Assembly: GCA_002694065.1 (NCBI GenBank)
Contig: NZKZ01000160.1
Span: 1 to 6,205, forward strand
Length of the DNA: 6,205 bases
Reading direction: 5' to 3'
Source: Acidiferrobacter sp.
GTDB lineage: Bacteria; Pseudomonadota; Gammaproteobacteria; Arenicellales; UBA868
The position numbers were made by a program, and so were the translations under genes. Shown in pieces: positions 1 through 5,471 of this stretch. Each line of letters opens with the position of its first letter. The first letter of the stretch is position 1. Below the pieces are notes generated by a model. That model saw only the letters and a list, made by a program, of their open reading frames with translations. It made no database searches and was not told where the DNA came from.

Positions 1-17
1 AATCAAAGGACATAGTT

Positions 18-389
18 ATGCGTCGTTATCGAAAAGACGAGTCGCTCGATGATCTTGAGCACTGGCCTTTTGACAACAAGGCATCGGACTACGTGATTGT
101 GCAGGGCAACCCGGTTGCCTCGGGTCGTATCGACTATGCCAGTCCTGACGGTACTGCCCGACTGGGAGTCTGGCGCTGTACGGAAGGAGTCTTCGATTGC
201 AGCGAGCTGGGGGATGAGCTGCAAACCATTTTGCAGGGTCGATTGATTCTGACTTTGGAAGGGCAAGCACCCATCGAGTGCATTCCGGGCGACAGCATCT
301 TTACGCGCAAAGGGCAGCGGGTGAGGTGGGATATCCAGGAAACCGTCGTCAAACTGTTCCACACCTCCAATTTGGATAACCCGTTCTGA
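18..389 (+). CDS. Small Cupin_3 (DUF861/EutQ-like) family protein
   Basis: A complete 123-residue single-domain protein. The conserved Cupin_3 pattern is visible: G50-V-W-R-C-T-E-G57, then E67 and the turn L72-Q-G74, then P90-G-D92 and the closing W104/K112 strand. The ATG at 18 follows AAAGGA (5-10) with 7-nt spacing, so the start is secure. The HxH metal pair of classical cupins is absent; the only histidines are H15 and H115, both outside the barrel motifs, so canonical His-bound metal is unlikely. This is usual for the Cupin_3 subgroup, whose members often sit in amine and amino-acid catabolic operons with poorly defined roles. It lies first in the visible run and probably in the same operon as the degradation genes. 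It could bind a small-molecule intermediate or act as an isomerase/lyase; neither is shown. The family call is fairly sure, the function unknown. Confidence 0.8.
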   Translation: MRRYRKDESLDDLEHWPFDNKASDYVIVQGNPVASGRIDYASPDGTARLGVWRCTEGVFDCSELGDELQTILQGRLILTLEGQAPIECIPGDSIFTRKGQRVRWDIQETVVKLFHTSNLDNPF

Positions 390-426
390 TCAATTTTGCC
401 AGCGACCTGCGCTGTCGGGTCTTAAG

Positions 427-455
427 TTGGGCGTTGATCTATTGACCTATATACT
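427..455 (+). promoter_or_regulatory. Candidate sigma70-type promoter before the PLP-enzyme gene
   Basis: TTGGGC (427-432) and TATACT (450-455) are separated by 17 bp. The -10 box matches TATAAT at five of six positions; the -35 box keeps only TTG. A direct repeat TGACC occurs at 443-447 and 455-459 (12-bp period), overlapping the -10 region, and the palindrome CCGATCGG follows at 458-465; either could be an operator. If active, transcription would start near 462, giving the downstream six genes a promoter separate from the cupin's. Evidence is sequence resemblance only. Confidence 0.35.
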
Positions 456-463
456 GACCGATC

Positions 464-468
464 GGAGG
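464..468 (+). promoter_or_regulatory. Strong ribosome binding site far from the family-consistent start
   Basis: GGAGG lies 5 nt before GTG 474 (in frame with the PLP gene) and 9 nt before GTG 478 (a different frame, 28-residue ORF ending at 564). The family-consistent ATG at 594 has no clear site of its own. This site therefore either starts an N-terminally extended PLP enzyme or serves a small upstream ORF. Confidence 0.55.
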
Positions 469-593
469 ATTGGGTGAGTGAGTGCACTTCCCAAAAAGCA
501 ATACGAAAGAACGGTGGTGCTGCTGAGTCTGGTTCCACTGTCAAGATATTCATCCCACAGCTAAAGAGCGTACGAATCAATAACGGTATCACC

Positions 594-1802
594 ATGGCCC
601 GACAATCAGATCAGAAAAACAGAAAAACCCAAACCCTGGCGGTACATGCGGGTGAGGCACCCGATCCGGTGACCCGGGCGTCGGCCCCCAATATTGTGAT
701 GTCGAGCACCTTCGTGCTGGACGAGCCAGTGGGCTTTTCCGCTTATGACATTCCTGAAGACGCGCCGTTTATCTACAGCCGCTGGCGTAACCCAACGGTG
801 CAGCAGCTCGAAGACAAAATGGCAGTGCTGGAAGAGGCCCCGGCATGTCGGTGTTTTGCCTCAGGCATGGCAGCAACCTCGGCGGTGCTGTTCAGTGTCC
901 TGAAATCAGGCGATCGTCTCGTCATGAGTGACGCTAACTATCCAGGCACAGCAGAGCTCGCCCGCAATGACCTTAAGCGCATGGGCATCGAGATCGTAAC
1001 GGCGAATTTCTCCGACCTGAATGCACTGGAGCAGGCTGTAACGCCTGAGACCGTATTGGTCTGGGGAGAGACGCCGGCCAACCCGACCATGCGCATTACC
1101 GATATCGCGGCGGTGGCCGAGATTGCGCATCAGCGTGGCGCCCGGCTGGCGATCGATTCAACATTTGCCTCGCCCATGGCTACCCGGCCAATGACCCTGG
1201 GGGCAGATTACGTGATTCATTCGCTGACCAAATACTGCTGCGGTCACGGGGATGCGATGGGGGGTGCGGTACTGGCCTCAGAAGAGCATATGCGCGCTAT
1301 TGAGACGGATGGCCAGATTCATGTGGGTGGCGTGATCAGCCCCTTCAACGCATGGCTGATCAACCGGGGGTTGGCAACGCTGCCGATACGTATGCAGTCC
1401 CATGAGACCAACGCGATGGCCGTGGCGCAGTTTCTCGAGGGTCACCCAAAGGTCAATAAAGTCCTGTATCCGGGTCTTGCAAGCCATCCACACCACGATC
1501 TCGCGAAAAAGCAGATGGACAACTTTTCCGGGATGCTGTCATTTCAGATCGATAAAGGCGCAGAGCTTGCACAGAAGATGATGTCAGAGCTTGAGATCAT
1601 TCACTATGCAGTGTCGCTTGGTCATCATCGCAGTCTGATCTGCTGGATGGGAACGGATGACCTGATGGCATCGAGTTATGGCCTGTCTGGAGATGCGCTG
1701 GCCGCCTATCGGGACTTTGCCGGAGACGGGGTATACCGCCTTTCAGTCGGACTGGAAGATCCCGATGACCTGTGCGAGGATCTTGCCCGGGTCCTTGGAT
1801 AG
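594..1802 (+). CDS. Cys/Met metabolism (gamma-family) PLP-dependent enzyme, divergent
   Basis: From ATG 594 this is 402 residues, the usual size for cystathionine gamma-synthase/gamma-lyase relatives. Numbering from GTG 474 (442 residues), the fold-type I landmarks are: phosphate-binding Y101-S-R-W-R-N-P-T108, S130-G-M-A-A134, PLP-stacking Y156, E199-T-P-A-N-P-T205, PLP-nitrogen partner D228, Schiff-base K253 in HSLTKYCCGHGD, and C-terminal R422-L-S-V-G426. The fold and cofactor chemistry are thus secure. The substrate pocket is odd: the usual SLGGxESL is SLGHHRSL (382-388) and the HPAxMTH segment becomes W391-M-G-T-D-D-L. It is therefore probably not an ordinary cystathionine enzyme. It lies 18 bp before eutA. 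I infer an elimination or replacement on a diamino-acid intermediate, perhaps in the place of EutB. The alternative start GTG 474 has the better ribosome site, but the first 40 residues match nothing I know and have weak codon bias. Confidence 0.85.
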   Translation: MARQSDQKNRKTQTLAVHAGEAPDPVTRASAPNIVMSSTFVLDEPVGFSAYDIPEDAPFIYSRWRNPTVQQLEDKMAVLEEAPACRCFASGMAATSAVLFSVLKSGDRLVMSDANYPGTAELARNDLKRMGIEIVTANFSDLNALEQAVTPETVLVWGETPANPTMRITDIAAVAEIAHQRGARLAIDSTFASPMATRPMTLGADYVIHSLTKYCCGHGDAMGGAVLASEEHMRAIETDGQIHVGGVISPFNAWLINRGLATLPIRMQSHETNAMAVAQFLEGHPKVNKVLYPGLASHPHHDLAKKQMDNFSGMLSFQIDKGAELAQKMMSELEIIHYAVSLGHHRSLICWMGTDDLMASSYGLSGDALAAYRDFAGDGVYRLSVGLEDPDDLCEDLARVLG

Positions 1803-1820
1803 CCCGTACCGGATTCAACT

Positions 1821-2618
1821 ATGAGCTCAGTGTCATCAACACAGCCGGCGCCGGCATTTGCTGCCGCTGCACTGAAAGCGCAGACCACGCTTGACAACGG
1901 CCCCGGTGCTCATCGGATCGGGCTGATTGCTCTGGCGAGTGACTACGTGGTGGAGCGCGACTTCATGAACATGCGCCCAGGCGATGAAGTCGCCGTTTTC
2001 GTTTCCAGGGTGCTCAATGTCAATCCATGCACGGTTGAAAACCTTAGGACCATGGGCCCACGGCTTGCCGATGCGGCATCGCTCATTATCCCGGACGGCC
2101 GGTTGGATGCGATGGTGTATTGCTGCACCTCAGGCACGGCCGCGATGGGGTATGAGACGGTAGCGGAGAATATTCGCAGCGTCCGGCCGGGAATACCGGT
2201 CATTACTCCGATCACTGCCGGATTGAGAGCCCTCAGCCAGTTCAGCGCTGAACAGATTGCGGTGCTGACACCCTATACCGATGACGTCAATGCGTCTTTG
2301 GTGGATTACATTCAAGAATACGGACCGCGGGTTAGCGCGACAACAAGCTTTCATTTCGCGAACGACAACGATATGGCGCGCATTCCTCCGGAAGCGATCG
2401 TCAGCGCGGCGAAAGAGGCAGACCGGGATGATGCTGATGCACTGTTTATCTCCTGTACGGCAATCCGGGCGGTCGATGTAATTGATGAGATAGAACAGGT
2501 GTTGGGCAAGCCGGTGGTGTCCGCGAATCAGGCACTTTTTTGGGAAGCGGTGCGTACAGCAGGCTATACAGCGCCGATAGAGGGTTACGGCCGGCTGTTG
2601 ACGATGGATCTGTTGTAG
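1821..2618 (+). CDS. eutA: EutA-like Asp/Glu racemase / maleate isomerase family protein
   Basis: A complete protein of 265 residues. An Ala-rich leader of about 28 residues precedes the conserved domain, which opens at HRIGLIALASDY (31-42). Family signatures are V61-S-R-V, the N-P-C-T-V-E-N-L-R stretch (68-76), the first catalytic Cys in C101-C-T-S (probably C102), V148-L-T-P-Y, D182-N-D-M-A-R-I, and the second Cys in S211-C212-T-A followed by P231-V-V-S-A-N-Q. Two facing cysteines are the hallmark of racemases and cis-trans isomerases of this superfamily. Strong overall resemblance to EutA of hydroxyectoine utilisation, together with doeB/doeA downstream, supports the name. EutA is thought to change the stereochemistry of a hydroxylated intermediate. 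The enzyme is cytoplasmic, with no signal peptide. The ATG at 1821 has only a weak GGA (1811-1813), and translation may be coupled to the gene ending 18 bp upstream. Maleate isomerase or arylmalonate decarboxylase activity is less likely in this setting. Confidence 0.8.
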   Translation: MSSVSSTQPAPAFAAAALKAQTTLDNGPGAHRIGLIALASDYVVERDFMNMRPGDEVAVFVSRVLNVNPCTVENLRTMGPRLADAASLIIPDGRLDAMVYCCTSGTAAMGYETVAENIRSVRPGIPVITPITAGLRALSQFSAEQIAVLTPYTDDVNASLVDYIQEYGPRVSATTSFHFANDNDMARIPPEAIVSAAKEADRDDADALFISCTAIRAVDVIDEIEQVLGKPVVSANQALFWEAVRTAGYTAPIEGYGRLLTMDLL

Positions 2619-2657
2619 CGCTGAGCGTCGCTGAATTTATCTCGCCCCGATACGCTC

Positions 2658-3491
2658 TTGGACACTTCTCGCCTGACTGACGCGCAACTGGCGGAGTATC
2701 ACGAAGCCGGTTTTGTGATACCAGATTACCGACTGAGCGAGAGCACGCTGGCTGACATCCGTGCGGCGCACAGCCGGTTTATCGAGCGTTATCCGGCTTT
2801 TACAGATTATTGTCCAGCGCTTATTCCGTTGGATCCGTGTTTTCTGGAATTTGCCCGCGACGAAACCATTCTGAACATGGTGGGGCAGGTGCTCGGGAAT
2901 AATTTTGCCCTATGGAACTCGAGTTTTTTCGCCAAACCCGCTCAGGTGGGGACACGCACTCCCTGGCATCAGGATGGCGAGTACTGGGCGATGCGGCCTT
3001 TGGCAACCTGTACCGTCTGGATGGCGATAGATGATGCCACTCCCGAAAACGGGTGTTTGCGGTTTATTCCCGGGTCGCATAAAGGCAAAAGAGTTCGGAA
3101 ACATCGGATCAACAATGCACCGGGCCTCGCACTGAATCAGGAACTTACTCAGGATGAGTTCGAGGAATCAGAAGGCGTCGACCTGGTGCTGGAGGCAGGA
3201 CAGATGTCTTTGCATGATGTGTATCTTGTCCATGGATCCGAACCGAATCGATCGGATCATCCTCGGCGCGGCATGACCTTGAGATTTATGCCGACGAGTT
3301 CCTACTATGACAGAGAGATAGAGCGTAGGCAGAACGCGTCGAGCCCATACCCGTCGCTTAATGAACAGGAATTGAGGAATTTCCAAAGGGTGCCGCTCTA
3401 TTTGATGCGCGGTACGGATCTTTGTGGACGTAATCGTTACGCGGGCAGTTTCTCAGAGGAAAACGATTTTAGGAGGGACGATGAAACTTGA
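2658..3491 (+). CDS. PhyH-family Fe(II)/2-oxoglutarate-dependent dioxygenase (first of two)
   Basis: A protein of 277 residues with the full PhyH core. The N-terminus has the family opening L6-T-D-A-Q-L and the G18-F-V-I turn. The iron facial triad is H104-x-D106 in WHQDG plus distal H192 in VHGSEPN, and R203/R204 in HPRRG is the likely 2-oxoglutarate carboxylate ligand. P128-E-N-G-C-L-R-F-I-P-G-S-H is the typical strand after the HxD motif. An intact active site predicts an active oxygenase using O2 and 2-oxoglutarate. The ectoine hydroxylase (EctD) signature around HSDFETWH is absent, so it is not a plain EctD; the substrate is unknown. An in-frame stop at 2622-2624 leaves only TTG 2658 or CTG 2631 as starts near the family N-terminus, neither with a clear ribosome site. 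The 3' end overlaps the next oxygenase gene by 11 nt, so the two are surely co-transcribed. Confidence 0.85.
   Translation: MDTSRLTDAQLAEYHEAGFVIPDYRLSESTLADIRAAHSRFIERYPAFTDYCPALIPLDPCFLEFARDETILNMVGQVLGNNFALWNSSFFAKPAQVGTRTPWHQDGEYWAMRPLATCTVWMAIDDATPENGCLRFIPGSHKGKRVRKHRINNAPGLALNQELTQDEFEESEGVDLVLEAGQMSLHDVYLVHGSEPNRSDHPRRGMTLRFMPTSSYYDREIERRQNASSPYPSLNEQELRNFQRVPLYLMRGTDLCGRNRYAGSFSEENDFRRDDET
3471..3476 (+). promoter_or_regulatory. Shine-Dalgarno site that sets the start of the second oxygenase
   Basis: A perfect AGGAGG lies 4 nt before ATG 3481, inside the 3' end of the preceding gene. It decides for ATG 3481 over an upstream in-frame GTG at 3424, which has no such site and would put 19 extra residues before the conserved domain and lengthen the gene overlap. 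Confidence 0.85.
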
Positions 3492-4404
3492 AGAGATTTT
3501 TGCCAACGCTCCGACGGTCATCGATCAGGCGCAGCGCGAGCATTATTATGATCAGGGCTATCTGGTTTTTCCGTCTCTGATCGATACAGAAACGTTAGTG
3601 CCCCTGCGTGCGGCCGCGGACCGAATTGTGGAAAAGACCCGTGAACTCACAGAGTCCTCCCGCGAAATAGATCTGGAAAACGATCACACGGCAGAGAACC
3701 CCCGATTAAGGCGCGCGGCCTATCTTGACGATCTGGATTTCGAATTTTGGGGAATCTGCGCCGATTCCGTTATTCCCGATATTGCGGCTGATCTTCTGGG
3801 GCCCAATGTCCGGTTCCGGGAGATCATGTTGAACTTCAAATGGGCGGGCGGGGGTGCTGAGGTGAAATGGCATCAGGATCTTGTCTTTTATCCTCATACG
3901 CATTCGGGAACCATGCAGTTTCTGTTGTTTCTGGAGGATGTTGCTGCAGAGCAGGGACCGCTTGAACTTTATCCAGGAAGCCATCTGGGTCCGATATTCG
4001 AGCACTACGACGAGCGGGGTGAGTGGACCGGAGCGGTACGCGAAAATGATCTGGCGAGCGTTGGATCAGATGGCCCGATTGCTGTCACAGGCCCTGCGGG
4101 TACCGTCAGCGTGCATCACAGCCGGACGATTCACGGTTCGCGACAGAACAAAAGCAGTCAGGGCCGACCCGTCCTGGTGCTCACTTACAGTGCCGCGGAT
4201 GCCATTCCGTATACTGCCCCTGCGTATCCGAGTTCACGTTATGGGGTGCTGGTCCGAGGAGAAGAACCCGGATATGCCCATCACGAGGAATTGCATGTGC
4301 CGATGCCGCCTGACTGGTCCGATGGCTATACCTCTATCTTCGCGCATCAGGAAGATCAGGGGCATCAGGAACCTCAAAAAAAGAAGCATAGTGCAGGCTT
4401 GTGA
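3481..4404 (+). CDS. PhyH-family Fe(II)/2-oxoglutarate-dependent dioxygenase (second of two)
   Basis: A protein of 307 residues from ATG 3481. The facial triad is complete: H131-x-D133 in WHQD and distal H218 in R-T-I-H-G-S, with R229 in G-R-P-V-L-V-L as the probable 2-oxoglutarate ligand. L161-E-L-Y-P-G-S-H168 is the conserved strand following the first motif. It differs from the first oxygenase in length, in the segment after HxD and in the distal-His context, so the pair is not a recent duplication and probably acts on different substrates or steps. The C-terminal tail (about 289-307) is polar, rich in Gln, His and Lys, and looks disordered. The gene overlaps its upstream neighbour by 11 nt and is followed by doeB after 35 bp, which places oxygenation chemistry inside an ectoine-type catabolic operon. 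The substrate could be ectoine, a ring-opened intermediate or a related solute; the sequence does not say. Confidence 0.85.
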   Translation: MKLEEIFANAPTVIDQAQREHYYDQGYLVFPSLIDTETLVPLRAAADRIVEKTRELTESSREIDLENDHTAENPRLRRAAYLDDLDFEFWGICADSVIPDIAADLLGPNVRFREIMLNFKWAGGGAEVKWHQDLVFYPHTHSGTMQFLLFLEDVAAEQGPLELYPGSHLGPIFEHYDERGEWTGAVRENDLASVGSDGPIAVTGPAGTVSVHHSRTIHGSRQNKSSQGRPVLVLTYSAADAIPYTAPAYPSSRYGVLVRGEEPGYAHHEELHVPMPPDWSDGYTSIFAHQEDQGHQEPQKKKHSAGL

Positions 4405-4439
4405 ACCTGATCGAGATGATCTGACAAAAGGAAAACATA

Positions 4440-5432
4440 ATGAGAGATAACCCGATTAATTCAACGGTGGATTTCGAAAAGGATGGAGTACAGCACGGAT
4501 TCTTGAAAGTGCCCTATTCGGGAGACGACTCTGCCTGGGGTGCTGTCATGGTGCCGGTGACCGTGATCAAGAACGGCAGTGGTCCTACAGCAATTCTCAC
4601 CGGTGCGAATCACGGCGATGAGTACGAAGGTCCGATAGCGCTCTGGGGCATGACCCATACGATGAAGGCCGATGAGGTGAGCGGCAGGGTGGTCATCGTG
4701 CCGGCGATGAACTATCCCGCTTTCAATGCAGGAAAGCGTACTTCCTGGATCGATGGCGGCAACATGAACCGTGTGTTTCCCGGCAATCCTGAGGGCACCA
4801 TTACCGAGATCATCGCCGACTATTTCTCCCGGACCCTGCTGCCCATGGCCGACTATGTGATCGATATTCACTCCGGCGGCAAGACCATGGAGTTTCTGCC
4901 GTTTGGGGCTGCCCATATTCTTGATGACAAAGATCAGCAGGCGCGATGTGTGGCTGCGGTTCAGGCCTTCAGTGCGCCGTATACCCTGATGCTGCTGGAG
5001 CCCGATGCTGCTCACCTGTACGACACCGCTGCAGAGAATCAGGGCAAGGTGTTTGTGAGTACAGAACTTGGCGGCGGGGGATCGGCAAGTGCGACCACGG
5101 TAAATATCGCAAGACGCGGAATCACCAACGTCTTGAAGCACGCCGGGATTCTGGCGGGAGAGCCTGAAACCGGCCCTTCGGTGAATCTCGATACCATGAA
5201 CCCCGATTGCTTCATTACTTCTGAGCATCGAGGCCTTATTGAGACGCGCCATGACCTGGGGACAGAGATCAAAAAAGGCGATCTTCTAGCCGTGGTTTAT
5301 GACACCGATCGGACGGGAGCTGCGCCCGTGGAATACCATTCAAAAGTGGACGGGCTCTTCATGGGAAGACATTTCCCCTGCCTGATTCGGCCTGGGGATT
5401 TTCTCGCGGTGATCGCATCCCAGGTCGACTGA
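4440..5432 (+). CDS. doeB: N-alpha-acetyl-L-2,4-diaminobutyrate deacetylase (DoeB/EutE)
   Basis: A complete 330-residue protein, near the usual DoeB length, of the succinylglutamate desuccinylase/aspartoacylase (M14-like) zinc family. Zinc ligands are H58 and E61 in G-A-N-H-G-D-E-Y-E-G-P, and H144 in D-I-H-S-G-G. N108-M-N-R111-V-F-P-G holds the substrate-binding Arg, and E209 in T-E-L-G-G-G-G is the likely general base. The C-terminal part (about 255-328) is the small beta domain of the family, ending in the G-D-F-L-A-V-I strand. DoeB removes the acetyl group from the ring-opening product of DoeA, giving 2,4-diaminobutyrate (or the 3-hydroxy form from hydroxyectoine) in the cytoplasm. The ATG at 4440 follows AAAAGGA (4426-4432) at 7-nt spacing. 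doeA follows 39 bp later, which strongly supports the assignment. Action on another N-acyl diamino acid is the main alternative. Confidence 0.9.
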   Translation: MRDNPINSTVDFEKDGVQHGFLKVPYSGDDSAWGAVMVPVTVIKNGSGPTAILTGANHGDEYEGPIALWGMTHTMKADEVSGRVVIVPAMNYPAFNAGKRTSWIDGGNMNRVFPGNPEGTITEIIADYFSRTLLPMADYVIDIHSGGKTMEFLPFGAAHILDDKDQQARCVAAVQAFSAPYTLMLLEPDAAHLYDTAAENQGKVFVSTELGGGGSASATTVNIARRGITNVLKHAGILAGEPETGPSVNLDTMNPDCFITSEHRGLIETRHDLGTEIKKGDLLAVVYDTDRTGAAPVEYHSKVDGLFMGRHFPCLIRPGDFLAVIASQVD

Positions 5433-5471
5433 TTATAGGCTCTAACCGCAAATTTATCCCAGGCCATAGTT

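Larger units (their letters stand above)
390..593 (+). other. Spacer between cupin and PLP-enzyme genes, likely regulatory
   Basis: This is the longest stretch without a confident gene. It holds a candidate promoter (427-455), the palindrome CCGATCGG (458-465), a strong ribosome site (464-468) and two GTG codons (474 and 478). The part from 474 to 593 is open in the frame of the PLP gene, but only about half of its codons end in G or C and it uses ATA, CGA and CTA. This looks less like coding DNA than the main gene body. A short inverted repeat, CAGCG/CGCTG (400-404/410-414), lacks a T-run. Confidence 0.5.

Noticed and set aside
18..389. Cupin gene as ectoine synthase (ectC), also a small cupin
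   Set aside because: EctC has a different cupin pattern with metal-binding His and a distinct N-terminus. This protein shows the Cupin_3 pattern G-V-W-R-C-T-E-G and lacks the barrel histidines.
398..420. Terminator after the cupin gene (CAGCG/CGCTG inverted repeat)
   Set aside because: The stem is only 5 bp and no T-run follows, so it is not convincing as an intrinsic terminator.
594..1802. Ordinary cystathionine gamma-synthase of methionine biosynthesis
   Set aside because: The specificity segment SLGHHRSL and the loss of the HPAxMTH motif do not fit, and the neighbours are ectoine-catabolism genes rather than sulfur genes.
2658..4404. One of the oxygenases as ectoine hydroxylase EctD
   Set aside because: The EctD signature around HSDFETWH is not present in either protein; both have WHQD followed by unrelated residues.
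2658..4404. The two oxygenases as a recent tandem duplication
   Set aside because: Apart from WHQD, PGSH and general PhyH features the proteins differ in length, N-terminus, distal-His context and C-terminus.
3881..4450. 189-codon open frame on the plus strand overlapping the second oxygenase and the start of doeB
   Set aside because: It is out of frame with the oxygenase motifs (WHQD, TIHGS) and shows no family resemblance.
4461..5252. 263-codon open frame on the minus strand
   Set aside because: It lies wholly opposite doeB, which has all family motifs. The antisense translation shows no recognisable domain and arises from the codon bias of doeB.
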